Made by a program: the position numbers and the translations under genes. From the NCBI GenBank assembly GCA_049517655.1, contig JBEKRQ010000001.1, positions 248,001-312,000 of the forward strand: DNA of 64,000 bases, read 5' to 3'. Below the pieces are notes generated by a model. That model was given only the letters and a program-made list of their open reading frames with translations. It was not told the DNA's origin and did no database searches. Source of the stretch: UBA11358 sp049517655 (GTDB lineage: Bacteria > Verrucomicrobiota > Verrucomicrobiia > Limisphaerales > UBA11358). This document shows positions 8,906 through 18,218 of the stretch, piece after piece. How positions within the stretch are numbered: position 1 is the first letter of the stretch; the number at the start of each line of letters is the position of its first letter.

Positions 8906-9558
8906 CTGTTTTGGCGCGAATGAATTTCAGTTACTTCCTCGGCTGGTGTTTTTTTCGCGCCCTTTACGCGCTCTATTTTCGCTGGCGCGTTTTCAACCCG
9001 GAGCGCGTGCCGCAAACCGGCGCGGTGATCCTCGCGGCAAACCACGCAAGCTTTCTCGATCCACCTCTTGTCGGCGCGGCGCTCCGGCGCCCAATCAATT
9101 ATCTCGCGCGCGAAAGTCTTTTCCGTTTCCCGGGAATCGGCTGGCTGTTGCGTTCGTGGAATTCCGTGCCGGTGAACCGCGAAGGCGGCGGCGCGGCTGG
9201 ATTAAAGGCTATTCTCGACCGGTTGCTCGCCGGTGGCGGGATCATTTTGTTTCCCGAAGGCACACGCACCCGCGATGGTAAATTGCAACCCGCGCGTTCG
9301 GGGATTGGGCTGACCGTCATCAAATCCACCGCGTTGGTCGTGCCGGTTCGTGTGTTCGGCAGTTTTGAGGCCTTCGGGCGCAATCGCAAATTTCCACGAC
9401 CACACCGGTTGACGGTGAAATTCGGCGCGCCGCTGCGTTTTGAAAACCTGCGCGCCGAGGCAAAACATTGTTCCAGAGAGCGGCTCAAGGAGATTTACCG
9501 GCAAATTGCCGACGAAATCATGGCGGCAATTGCAAAATTGGAACCACAAGCAGGCTGA
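8902..9558 (+). CDS. plsC: 1-acyl-sn-glycerol-3-phosphate acyltransferase
   Basis: A 218-residue PlsC-type acyltransferase that adds the second acyl chain to make phosphatidic acid. It has an N-terminal hydrophobic segment, the HX4D catalytic motif (NHASFLDPP) and the substrate-binding motif FPEGTRTRDG. The GTG start at 8902 overlaps the cmk stop; an ATG at 8920 is the alternative. The order cmk-plsC is frequent. Confidence 0.92.
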   Translation: MTVLARMNFSYFLGWCFFRALYALYFRWRVFNPERVPQTGAVILAANHASFLDPPLVGAALRRPINYLARESLFRFPGIGWLLRSWNSVPVNREGGGAAGLKAILDRLLAGGGIILFPEGTRTRDGKLQPARSGIGLTVIKSTALVVPVRVFGSFEAFGRNRKFPRPHRLTVKFGAPLRFENLRAEAKHCSRERLKEIYRQIADEIMAAIAKLEPQAG

Positions 9559-9560
9559 TT

Positions 9561-9652
9561 TATGATTTACGATTGATGATTGATGATTTTGAACGGCTTG
9601 TGGAAACGGGGAAAATCGTAAATCGTAAATCATCAATCGTAAATACCCTTAA
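9561..9652. repeat. two-armed heptamer inverted repeat
   Basis: The left arm (to about 9590) reads as tandem 7-bp words of the type ATGATTG/ACGATTG. The right arm (about 9613-9648) reads as AAATCGT/CAATCGT, the inverse complement. It lies between the convergent plsC and DUF4404-like genes and runs up to the end of the latter. It could act as a bidirectional terminator-like hairpin. Confidence 0.8.
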
Positions 9653-9981
9653 ATCCCCAGGTTTGACAGCGTGTTGCTGATGCTGTTGACGATTTGGACG
9701 AGCTTGGGATGGGACTTCTCGAAACCTTCGACGGACGACTGCAACCCACGCAACGAGAGCTCGCGTAACTGCGGGTTTTGTTTCTCCCGCGTGGCTTCGT
9801 GGGCGGAAAGCTTTGCAAACCCGGCAATGCTTTGCGCCTGTTCACTGTGCGTTTTGGAGAGCGCGCCGATTTCTGTCTTGAGCGTGCCGAGCAGTCGGAG
9901 TAATTCGCGTTTGCGGTCGTCGCTAATGGCATCCGCGCCCCGAATCTTCGCCTCAATTTCACCGATGGTTTCTTCAGTCAT
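9649..9981 (-). CDS. DUF4404-like small protein
   Basis: A 110-residue, mostly alpha-helical, charged protein starting MTEETIGEIEAKI when the ATG at 9981 is used; upstream in-frame sequence looks non-coding. It ends in the block LVQIVNSISNTLSNLGI. The pattern (short N-terminal helical region rich in Glu/Arg/Leu and a conserved C-terminal helix) recalls the DUF4404 family, whose function is unknown. It is 40 bp downstream of tmk on the same strand and may share its transcript. Confidence 0.7.
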   Translation of the reverse strand: MTEETIGEIEAKIRGADAISDDRKRELLRLLGTLKTEIGALSKTHSEQAQSIAGFAKLSAHEATREKQNPQLRELSLRGLQSSVEGFEKSHPKLVQIVNSISNTLSNLGI

Positions 9982-10021
9982 GCCGTAAAAGTATTCATTG
10001 CCCAAAATTGGGCAAGTGCGT

Positions 10022-10738
10022 TCACCAGCGCCCGATGCGCGGCAAAATGGGTTGAACCATTTCCCAGATTTTTGCGCAGATAACATCCACTGGCTTGGCG
10101 CCGTTAATCAGGCGAACGCGTTGCGGTTCAGCGGCGGCGATGGCTTCATAACCTTTGGCCACGCGCTCGAAGAAAGCGCGATCAGCCTCTTCCATCCGGT
10201 CGCGCAATGGTTCGCTGAAAGGTAGTTTTGCATGGCCTTCCGGCTTTTTGCCTTGGTGCGGCACCTCGAGGAGCATGGTTTCTTTTCGAGCGAGGCGGCG
10301 CGCCTCGCTGATTTCGATGGGCACGGAAAGCAACAAGGTCAGATTCGGCCGCGTGTCGCCAATGGCGAAATCAATCGCGCTTTTCACGAATTGCAAATCC
10401 AATCCGCGTCCATAACCCTGATACGCTACGGTCGAGTCGTAAAAACGGTCACACACGACGATTTCACCGGCGGCGAGCGCGGGACGGATGATTTCGCGGA
10501 CGAGTTGCGCGCGGCTGGCATTCATCAAGAGCAGTTCGGTTTCGGGAGTCATGGCCGCGTTGTTTTTGCTGTGCTTGAGCGTGTGACGAATTTCCTCGCC
10601 AATGGGCGTGCCGCCCGGTTCGCGCAACGAGCGGACACGATGGCCAAGCGCCCGCAATCGCCGTTCGAGCAATTCCGCCTGCGTGGATTTGCCGCAGCCT
10701 TCCGTGCCTTCAAACGTGATGAACAGACCTTTTGCCAT
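10022..10738 (-). CDS. tmk: thymidylate kinase (dTMP kinase)
   Basis: Converts dTMP to dTDP. The P-loop FEGTEGCGKST lies at the N-terminus, followed by LREPGGTPIGEEIR with the DR(E/Q)PG-like signature and VCDRFYDSTVAYQGYGRGLD with the conserved substrate-binding residues. The protein is 238 residues, slightly long for the family; a lid region with extra residues lies near 170-195. A single-armed heptamer repeat begins at its start codon. Confidence 0.95.
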   Translation of the reverse strand: MAKGLFITFEGTEGCGKSTQAELLERRLRALGHRVRSLREPGGTPIGEEIRHTLKHSKNNAAMTPETELLLMNASRAQLVREIIRPALAAGEIVVCDRFYDSTVAYQGYGRGLDLQFVKSAIDFAIGDTRPNLTLLLSVPIEISEARRLARKETMLLEVPHQGKKPEGHAKLPFSEPLRDRMEEADRAFFERVAKGYEAIAAAEPQRVRLINGAKPVDVICAKIWEMVQPILPRIGRW

Positions 10739-10766
10739 TTATGATTTGCGATTTGCGATTTGCGCG
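10738..10766. repeat. short single-armed heptamer repeat
   Basis: Tandem copies of ATTTGCG (about four units) fill most of the 38-bp gap between cysS and tmk. No inverted second arm is visible. Confidence 0.65.
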
Positions 10767-10776
10767 ATTGGTTAAA

Positions 10777-12231
<1,455 letters not shown>

Positions 12232-12368
12232 TTGTGTGTGGGCAAGTTAAGGCGCGGCGCGGGAAAGAAAAGAAATTTTGTCGCGCGAAGGACGCGAAGC
12301 CGGGAGCGAAGGTGGAAAGGCAGCAAAAACGTGAAGCCGGCGAAGGAGGTTTGCAGTCTATCTAGATA

Positions 12369-12743
12369 TTAGGCCACTCGTTCATTGGAAAACCATTTCT
12401 TCTGGCGGTACCAGACAACTGACCAGTAGACAACGAACAAAATCACGAAGACAGAACACGCGCTGACGATTATAGCTTTCTCGCCAGTACTGACCGCGGG
12501 CAATCTGAGGCACACCCGCGCAAGAAAACCAAGAGGCAACAGCACGATATACACAAAGCCAAGATACCACGCAAAAATCCGTCGTGTCCATATTCCAGCA
12601 GAAAGGAAAAGTAACAAAATGCCGCTGATACTGATCCACACATCCAAAAGCCATTTTGGGTTGTCAGCTAAATGAAAGGCTTTCGGCAAATACATCAAAT
12701 GGACAAGCCCAAAAATGCCGATAATGATAGCTGCAATTTTCAT
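12369..12743 (-). CDS. small four-helix membrane protein of unknown function
   Basis: A 124-residue protein with four predicted hydrophobic segments (about residues 3-22, 32-50, 57-76 and 88-110) and a basic C-terminus. I do not recognise the family. Base composition is more AT-rich than the neighbours. A perfect 10-bp inverted repeat bounds the reading frame: TTAGGCCACT at 12369-12378 includes the stop, and AGTGGCCTAA at 12744-12753 lies just before the start. The GCCTAAC word and an adjacent imperfect palindrome resemble part of an integron attC site, suggesting that the gene may have been acquired as a cassette. Confidence 0.65.
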   Translation of the reverse strand: MKIAAIIIGIFGLVHLMYLPKAFHLADNPKWLLDVWISISGILLLFLSAGIWTRRIFAWYLGFVYIVLLPLGFLARVCLRLPAVSTGEKAIIVSACSVFVILFVVYWSVVWYRQKKWFSNERVA

Positions 12744-12747
12744 AGTG

Positions 12748-12800
12748 GCCTAACAATGAGTAGGCGGCGTTGTTTACAGCCTATCTCATTTCATTATTGC
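12748..12800 (-). repeat. imperfect palindrome, attC-like candidate
   Basis: Adjacent to the start of the membrane-protein gene is GCCTAAC followed by AATGAGTAGGC, a spacer, and GCCTATCTCATT. The last two are inverse complements apart from one extra base. That layout resembles an attC recombination site, but the expected second outer box (GTTRRRY) is not clear, so this is a weak call. Confidence 0.3.
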
Positions 12801-12909
12801 GACTTTATTTCACACTTAAATTTCTGTCCAGCGTGTTCTTGAATCCAAAAACGCTGCATTGAGCGCCGTAGGCGCGACATCTTTGTAGTTCTTACAAATG
12901 GTTTGTTTC

Positions 12910-13125
12910 GGAGGGACAAGCTCCGCGAGTCCCTGTATCTGCGTGGAAATTCTGGGAATTGGGGCCTCGTGTAACTCGGCCCTCCGATTGTGGCACAGGC
13001 GTCACGCCTGCACGGGCAAAAGAGGAATGAATCGAAAGCAGCCGGGACGGCTGCGCTACTTTGTTAAGCTCTTGCAAACTTGGAAAATCGGATTGAATTC
13101 GTGTTAATTCGTGAAATTCGTGTCA
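12910..13125. repeat. cluster of palindromic modules in an intergenic region
   Basis: The 484-bp gap before the citrate synthase gene holds no gene that I can support. It contains a GGGACAAGCTCCGCGAGTCCC-like hairpin (12910-12933), the hairpin AGGCG/CGCCT with a GCAC flank (12994-13012), GCAGCC-GGGAC-GGCTGC (13038-13054) and a half copy of the CACGAAT-type repeat (13091-13125). The second module closely matches the sequence inside the dsbD-like gene at 58733-58785. Confidence 0.75.
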
Positions 13126-13227
13126 AGAAATCCGTATTTCATCCGAATTTGAAATTTATTTTCGCGGCTTGCCAATTATTCCTCCCGGCGGCAAATTCCC
13201 CCAATCAAGCGTCAATCAACGCACAAA

Positions 13228-14529
13228 ATGCACATGAGCAAAGAAGCAAAACTGGAATTGGACGGTAAGATTTGCCCGCTGCCGGTGGTCGAGGGTAGCG
13301 AAGGTGAAAAGGCGGTGGACATTTCGTCGCTGCGCGCGAACACGGGCTATATCACGCTTGACGACGGCTACAGCAACACCGGTTCGTGCGTCAGCAAAAT
13401 CGCGTTCATTGACGGCGAGAAGGGGATTTTGCGTTATCGCGGGGTTCCGATTGAGGAGCTGGCGGAGAAGTCCACGTTCATTGAGGCGGCTTATTTGCTC
13501 ATCTACGGCAATTTGCCGACCCGCGCGCAACTGCGGAAATTTTCCGACCTGTTCACAGAATATCAATTTCTGCACGAGGACATGAGGTATCATTTCGAGA
13601 GTTTCCCCACGGGGGCGCATCCGATGGCGATTCTCTCGGCGATGATTAACGCGACGAGTTGTTTTGACGAGGAACTCATGCACTGGCACTGGGGCAAGGC
13701 GAACCAGTTTGACATTTACGCGGCAAAGCTGATGTCCCAGGTGCGCACCATCGCGGCGTATGCGTATCGCAAATCGCGCGGCCTGCCGCTGATTTATCCC
13801 AAGAAAGCCTACAAATACACCGCCAATTTTCTGCACATGCTGTTCTCGACGCCGTATGAGGATTACGAGTTGAAGCCGGAAGTGGTGAAGGCGCTGGACT
13901 TGATTTTTCTTTTGCACGCGGATCACGAGCAGAATTGCTCCACGTCCACCGTCCGCATGGTGGCATCAAGCCAGGCAAATTTGTTCGCCAGCGCGGCCGC
14001 CGGCGTGTGCGCGCTTTGGGGTCCGCTCCATGGCGGTGCGAACCAGGCGGTGATTGAAATGCTTCGGGAGATTCACGCTTCCGGCGACGACGGCTCGAAA
14101 TTCATTGCAGCGGCGAAGGACAAGGGCAGCGGGAAACGACTCATGGGTTTTGGCCATCGCATTTACAAAAATTACGATCCGCGCGCCAAAATCATCAAGA
14201 CGGCCTGCGACGATGTTTTGACCAAGCTGCGCGTGACCGATCCTTTGCTGGACATTGCCAGGCGTTTGGAAGAGGCCGCGCTCAAGGATTCATATTTCAT
14301 CGAACGCAAGTTGTATCCGAACGTGGATTTTTACAGCGGGATTATCATGCGCGCGCTTGGTATTCCGGTGGAAATGTCTCCCGTAATTTTTGCGATTGGC
14401 CGGATGCCCGGCTGGATTGCGAATTACAAAGAAATCATGGAAGACCCGAAGAGCCGTATTTGCCGACCGCGACAAGTTTACATGGGGCGCACGCTCAATC
14501 ATTATGTGCCTCTGGAAGAGCGGCGGTAA
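13228..14529 (+). CDS. gltA: citrate synthase
   Basis: Condenses acetyl-CoA and oxaloacetate at entry to the TCA cycle. The 433-residue length and the N-terminal domain starting KAKLELDGK-like match type I bacterial citrate synthase. The catalytic blocks are visible: LWGPLHGGANQAVIEML, MGFGHRIYKNYDPRA and the downstream aspartate in NVDFYSGIIMRALG. The start is ATG 13228 or ATG 13234. The gene stands alone with a long upstream region. Confidence 0.95.
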   Translation: MHMSKEAKLELDGKICPLPVVEGSEGEKAVDISSLRANTGYITLDDGYSNTGSCVSKIAFIDGEKGILRYRGVPIEELAEKSTFIEAAYLLIYGNLPTRAQLRKFSDLFTEYQFLHEDMRYHFESFPTGAHPMAILSAMINATSCFDEELMHWHWGKANQFDIYAAKLMSQVRTIAAYAYRKSRGLPLIYPKKAYKYTANFLHMLFSTPYEDYELKPEVVKALDLIFLLHADHEQNCSTSTVRMVASSQANLFASAAAGVCALWGPLHGGANQAVIEMLREIHASGDDGSKFIAAAKDKGSGKRLMGFGHRIYKNYDPRAKIIKTACDDVLTKLRVTDPLLDIARRLEEAALKDSYFIERKLYPNVDFYSGIIMRALGIPVEMSPVIFAIGRMPGWIANYKEIMEDPKSRICRPRQVYMGRTLNHYVPLEERR

Positions 14530-14624
14530 ATTTTGCTGGTTTTTGGTTCGATGGGGCTGAATGTACCGTGGGAGGCTTTGGATAAGAGGTATGATTATTG
14601 CTTCACTTCCGTGGGGCAACTGCC

Positions 14625-15026
14625 GTGAAAAAAATCCTGGTCATTGATGACGAAGAATGGTTGCGCGAGGTGATTCATCTCGCGTTGAAGCAAAGGGGTT
14701 TTGAGGTCATCGAAGCTGCAAACGGCTCCGAGGGCATCGCAAAAGCCCGCCAGGAGTTGCCTGACCTCATTCTTTGCGACATCAACATGGAAAAAGTGGA
14801 CGGTTATTTGACTCTCACCTCGCTGCGCAATGAGGAGCCAACCGCCGCCATCCCGTTCATTCTTATGACCGGCCTCGCCGACAACACCAGCATGAGGCAT
14901 GGCATGGATCTGGGCGCGGACGATTATTTATCCAAACCTTTCACCATCGCCGCGCTTTACGCAGTCGTGGAGATGCACCTGAAAGAGGCCAGGACCTTGT
15001 GCGACGTGGCCGAACGCAAAAACTGA
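14625..15026 (+). CDS. receiver-only response regulator
   Basis: A 133-residue CheY-like receiver domain with no output domain. The acidic pair DD lies at residues 8-9, the phospho-acceptor aspartate is D52 (LILCDINM), the conserved Thr is in LMTGLAD and the Lys is in LSKPF. The GTG at 14625, preceded by GGGGC, places the first strand (KKILVIDD) at the N-terminus; upstream codons are probably untranslated. No histidine kinase is nearby, so the partner is unknown. Confidence 0.88.
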   Translation: MKKILVIDDEEWLREVIHLALKQRGFEVIEAANGSEGIAKARQELPDLILCDINMEKVDGYLTLTSLRNEEPTAAIPFILMTGLADNTSMRHGMDLGADDYLSKPFTIAALYAVVEMHLKEARTLCDVAERKN

Positions 15027-15116
15027 CCAGCCTGCGCGACAACATCAGCCTGATGCCGCCATGCGAAATGGACAAGCCACTCAGGTTTAAGGGTGACCTT
15101 CAACACTGTTGCGTGT

Positions 15117-15953
15117 TCACAACGGGAGCCGCAAATAAAGAGCAACCAGACCGCGTTCAGCGAGTTCTGCGAACAAAAACACTAGGACAGTTCCCACGAC
15201 GGGGGCAAAATCCACCTTGCCCACGCGCAGCGGCACGGCACGCAACGGCCAAAGCAACGTCCGCGCTTCGGCATTCACATAACTCCAGAACGGATGCTTG
15301 CCGAAGTAGATATAACTGTTTAACAGGTGCAACGCCAGCAACACGCCCGCGATATATTTCCATGACAGGTAACTGCCCAAACCGATGAGCAGCGACTGCT
15401 CAATCCGTTGCGCCGTTGAAATCGGCCCGGGAATTATTCCGCACCACTCCAGCACCCAGCTTGCCAGCCACCACAACAATGCCGTCACTGTGAGTGGCAA
15501 AAATAATTTCGTCCAACGCGGCCAGCAGTCAATTCCACCCAATTGCATCCGCACCAGCCGGCGAATCGGCTCCGGTCCCTCCAAAATCGAGAGCAGCAAC
15601 AGCCAGAGGTAAAATACACCGAGCGTCAAACCAAAGCTGAAAATGGAAAACAAAAGCATTCGGCCAAGGGAATTACTAAGGAAGGAAGGGGCGATGATGT
15701 TCAAATCCAGTGTTCCCGCCCAAACCGGCTTGGATGCCGAACCGATTTGCCAGTAAAACAGCGCGCGCAACAGCAGCAACCCGCCCAGTATTGCGAGCAA
15801 ATGCCATCGCCGCAAACGTGACGGCTCGGCGCGCCGCAACGTGCCGACAAGGGTTGCGGGTGTTCTTTTGCCCAGCGGATCAAAGCGAATCGAGCGCCAG
15901 TTCAGCCACAGCAACAAGCCCGCAAGGTTCAGAATGAAGTCAATCAAGCCCAT
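15117..15953 (-). CDS. YggT-like multispanning membrane protein
   Basis: A 278-residue protein with about six hydrophobic segments. Two similar halves end in WPRWTKLFLPL-type and WPLRAVPLRVGKVDFAPVVG sequences; the second closely follows the YggT family pattern of a helix, a short basic loop ending in a PxxG-D-SP-like motif, and a final helix. YggT proteins are inner-membrane proteins linked to osmotic or cell-shape functions, without an assigned reaction. It is transcribed away from the amidase gene. Confidence 0.65.
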   Translation of the reverse strand: MGLIDFILNLAGLLLWLNWRSIRFDPLGKRTPATLVGTLRRAEPSRLRRWHLLAILGGLLLLRALFYWQIGSASKPVWAGTLDLNIIAPSFLSNSLGRMLLFSIFSFGLTLGVFYLWLLLLSILEGPEPIRRLVRMQLGGIDCWPRWTKLFLPLTVTALLWWLASWVLEWCGIIPGPISTAQRIEQSLLIGLGSYLSWKYIAGVLLALHLLNSYIYFGKHPFWSYVNAEARTLLWPLRAVPLRVGKVDFAPVVGTVLVFLFAELAERGLVALYLRLPL

Positions 15954-15961
15954 TAAATCTC

Positions 15962-16017
15962 AAATGATGAATTCAGAATGTCGAGTCATTCAAAATTCGC
16001 AACTCGTCATTCAAAAA
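15962..16017. repeat. heptamer inverted repeat
   Basis: Degenerate 7-bp words (TGATGAA, TTCAGAA on one side; GTCATTC, AAAATTC, GCAACTC on the other) form two loosely inverted arms between the divergent YggT-like and amidase genes. Confidence 0.6.
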
Positions 16018-16104
16018 AGATTGCCTTTGGAAATCAACTTTTAACCGGATGGAACAAACCATTTCCCTTGAATCTGTCGTGGCGTGCGGGCAATGTGCAC
16101 CGCT

Positions 16105-17133
16105 ATGAGCAACAAGTTCGCGTTGCTGACTGCGATGTGTCTTGCGTTTGGACCGACACCGGTGCGCGCGGCTTTTATCAACGGCCAAAACTACGTACCG
16201 CTCGCAGGTTGGGCGCGGGCGAACGGCCTGAATTGTTTCCGGCTTGAACGCGGCGGTGAAATCGTTGCAACCAACCGCACGACGCGGCTGGTTTTCGACG
16301 TGGATTCGCGCAACGCGGAAATCAACGGCATTCAAGTCGTGCTGTCGTTTCCGATTGCGAATCAAAAAGGCGTCGCGCTCATCGCGCAATTCGATCTCGA
16401 TACGGCGGTTCGCCCACTGCTGTTTCCGCCGCGATTTGCCGAAGCCAAAACCATCAAAACGATTTGCCTCGATCCCGGTCACGGCGGCAAGGATACGGGC
16501 AACCGCACCTTCTGGCACAGCGAAAAAACCTTCACGCTGGCGCTGGCGTCCGAATTGCGCGACCAGCTCAAAAAGGGCGGATTCAACGTCATTCTCACGC
16601 GCACTACCGACAAATACGTCGAATTATCCGACCGTCCTGCGCTGGCCAACAAACGCGCTGCGGACTTGTTCGCGAGCCTGCATTTCAACGCCACCGAAAC
16701 CGGGCGTGATGAGGTTTCGGGGCCGGAGACTTATTGCATTACGCCCGTCGGCGCCAGTTCGTCAAATGCGCAAGGCGAGGGGAGGGATCACGGTCCAACG
16801 CCGGCGAATCGGTATGAATGCAAAAGTCTGCTCTTTGCCTATCAAATTCAAAAATCGCTCGTGCAGAATTTGGGTGTGAACGACCGGGGCGTGCGGCGCG
16901 CGCGGTTCGCCGTGTTGCGCGACGCGGCAATGCCGGCGATTTTGATCGAATGCGGTTACATGACTCATCCGGTCGAGGGCAAAAAGATTTTAGACGCCGC
17001 GTATCGCCGCCAAATGGCGCAGGCCATTGTCAAAGGCATTTTGAATTACCAGAAATTGACAGCGCCACCGGTTCCACCGGCGGCAACTTCAGTGAACACC
17101 GGCAAAATTCCGGCCAAAAAACACGTACCATGA
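16105..17133 (+). CDS. secreted N-acetylmuramoyl-L-alanine amidase (Amidase_3)
   Basis: Cleaves the amide bond between N-acetylmuramic acid and the stem peptide. With the ATG at 16105 the 342-residue protein has a signal peptide ending near PVRAA. An N-terminal domain of about 100 residues (FINGQNYVPLAGWARANG) resembles the copper-amine-oxidase-like/AMIN-type non-catalytic domain. The Amidase_3 catalytic domain follows, with ICLDPGHGGKDTGN (zinc His), a Glu-bearing strand, LFASLHFNA (second zinc His) and the closing ILIECGYMTHPVEG with the catalytic Glu. Starts at 16084 (GTG) and 16093 (ATG) are possible but weaken the signal peptide. The C-terminus is a short basic Pro-rich tail. Confidence 0.9.
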   Translation: MSNKFALLTAMCLAFGPTPVRAAFINGQNYVPLAGWARANGLNCFRLERGGEIVATNRTTRLVFDVDSRNAEINGIQVVLSFPIANQKGVALIAQFDLDTAVRPLLFPPRFAEAKTIKTICLDPGHGGKDTGNRTFWHSEKTFTLALASELRDQLKKGGFNVILTRTTDKYVELSDRPALANKRAADLFASLHFNATETGRDEVSGPETYCITPVGASSSNAQGEGRDHGPTPANRYECKSLLFAYQIQKSLVQNLGVNDRGVRRARFAVLRDAAMPAILIECGYMTHPVEGKKILDAAYRRQMAQAIVKGILNYQKLTAPPVPPAATSVNTGKIPAKKHVP

Positions 17134-17499
17134 TTATTTTTACCCGTAATTCCCGTCCCTGTCTTAATCTCTTTCGGGATTTGCGATCAAGAGTAAGATT
17201 GGGATTAATATCGGAAATCAAATGAGTATCGTCACCGCGCCGTGGGTTTGACAGGAAAATTGGAATTTGCCAATCTAAAAACTCACAAAGCCGGATGCAG
17301 TTGCGTTTCTAACTCGGTTAGCAGGGGCCGGTTGGTGATCAGCACCGGATTCCCGAGGTTCACGAGGACAGCACTGGATGTGGGTGGCCCTTGTGTTGAA
17401 GCGTTCGGAATGATAAGTGAAAACTCCTCTCCATCGTGACAGGGCAGGTGAGTAACGTGAAGCTCATCCGGTGTTGACTTTCAAATGGGTGACAAATTG
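17134..17499. other. 366-bp stretch with no supported gene
   Basis: I see no convincing gene on either strand. The sequence lies between the amidase gene and the last RHS remnant and is probably decayed edge sequence of the toxin island. A short palindrome, GACAAATTGTC, is near its right end. Confidence 0.5.
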
Positions 17500-17712
17500 T
17501 CATGCCATTGGTTGCCGTTCTAATGTCACGCCGCCCACATTCGACAGACGATTTCGCGCATCATACGTGTAGGTGACGAAATTGTCATTCGTCAGCGGCC
17601 CCGAAACTAGATTCCCGTCCAGATCATTCGCCACGCTGCTGCCGTTCACCGTCGCCAAGCGATTGTCATCGTCATACGTCACATCGTCCGCGTCGGTAGC
17701 GTGTTGGTTCAT
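17500..17712 (-). pseudogene. RHS-repeat remnant
   Basis: A 70-residue fragment carries two RHS/YD-type motifs (TYDDDNRLATVNG, TYTYDARNRLSNVGG) that align with residues near the end of the RHS core of the 2015-residue protein. It stops right after NVGGVT and lacks the core and a tip. Its ATG overlaps the stop of the small membrane gene before it (ATGA). It is a remnant of an older RHS copy. Confidence 0.8.
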
Positions 17713-17921
17713 TTTTTCATCTTTAATGTGGCCAAAAAAGAAGATGCTGCCGCAATCAAACCTAAAGCAACTCCTACTGGATTATTCGTGCCGAATTTCC
17801 CGATACGAATATACGACTGAAAGAAATCTGGCAGATGCGGGTTTATGAAAATTCCACAAAGAACAAACACCGCCACGAAGATGAGCAAAGCTCCAATAAT
17901 CGCTGTTAAGTATCGTAGCAT
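17709..17921 (-). CDS. small two-helix membrane protein, putative immunity protein
   Basis: A 70-residue protein starting at the ATG 17921, which has GAGGG five bases upstream. Two hydrophobic segments (residues about 2-25 and 46-65) and a basic tail are visible. No family is recognised. Its place in the island, after a truncated RHS tip and another small membrane protein, suggests an immunity gene whose own toxin gene has been lost or is the neighbouring tip. It ends with an ATGA overlap with the next RHS fragment. Confidence 0.6.
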   Translation of the reverse strand: MLRYLTAIIGALLIFVAVFVLCGIFINPHLPDFFQSYIRIGKFGTNNPVGVALGLIAAASSFLATLKMKK

Positions 17922-17944
17922 TTTAACCCTCAATGATGATTAGC

Positions 17945-18211
17945 CTATGAGTCTTTAGATTTGAAAAGGCGTTTCCTTTTCCAAAGTTCCCAGTCGATCC
18001 TCGCCGTTTTGAAAGCAATATAACCAGTCGCAGTTGCGACAACAAAAGCGGTGAAACGCGCAACGATGCGGTCTGCCTTTGACATAACTTCGCCATTCCG
18101 GAACTGAAACTCATTGTCTTTCTTGAGAAGAACGCAGACGAACATGACCAGAGCAAGGCCAAAAATCAGATAAATAACTCGCGCTTTAATTGATCGCAGA
18201 AACTTTTTCAT
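17945..18211 (-). CDS. small two-helix membrane protein, putative immunity protein for the adjacent RHS tip
   Basis: An 88-residue protein with a basic N-terminus, a hydrophobic segment at about residues 12-29 and a second at about 52-70, and a Lys/Arg-rich tail. No family is recognised. It begins 7 bp after the stop of the truncated RHS protein, the usual place for the cognate immunity gene. A membrane immunity protein would fit a toxin that acts on or in the cytoplasmic membrane; that is inference from position. Confidence 0.6.
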   Translation of the reverse strand: MKKFLRSIKARVIYLIFGLALVMFVCVLLKKDNEFQFRNGEVMSKADRIVARFTAFVVATATGYIAFKTARIDWELWKRKRLFKSKDS

Positions 18212-18218
18212 CGCTCGA

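Noticed and set aside
12748..12800. A full integron attC site
   Set aside because: Only one outer box and an imperfect inner palindrome are visible, so it is kept as a weak candidate, not as an attC call.
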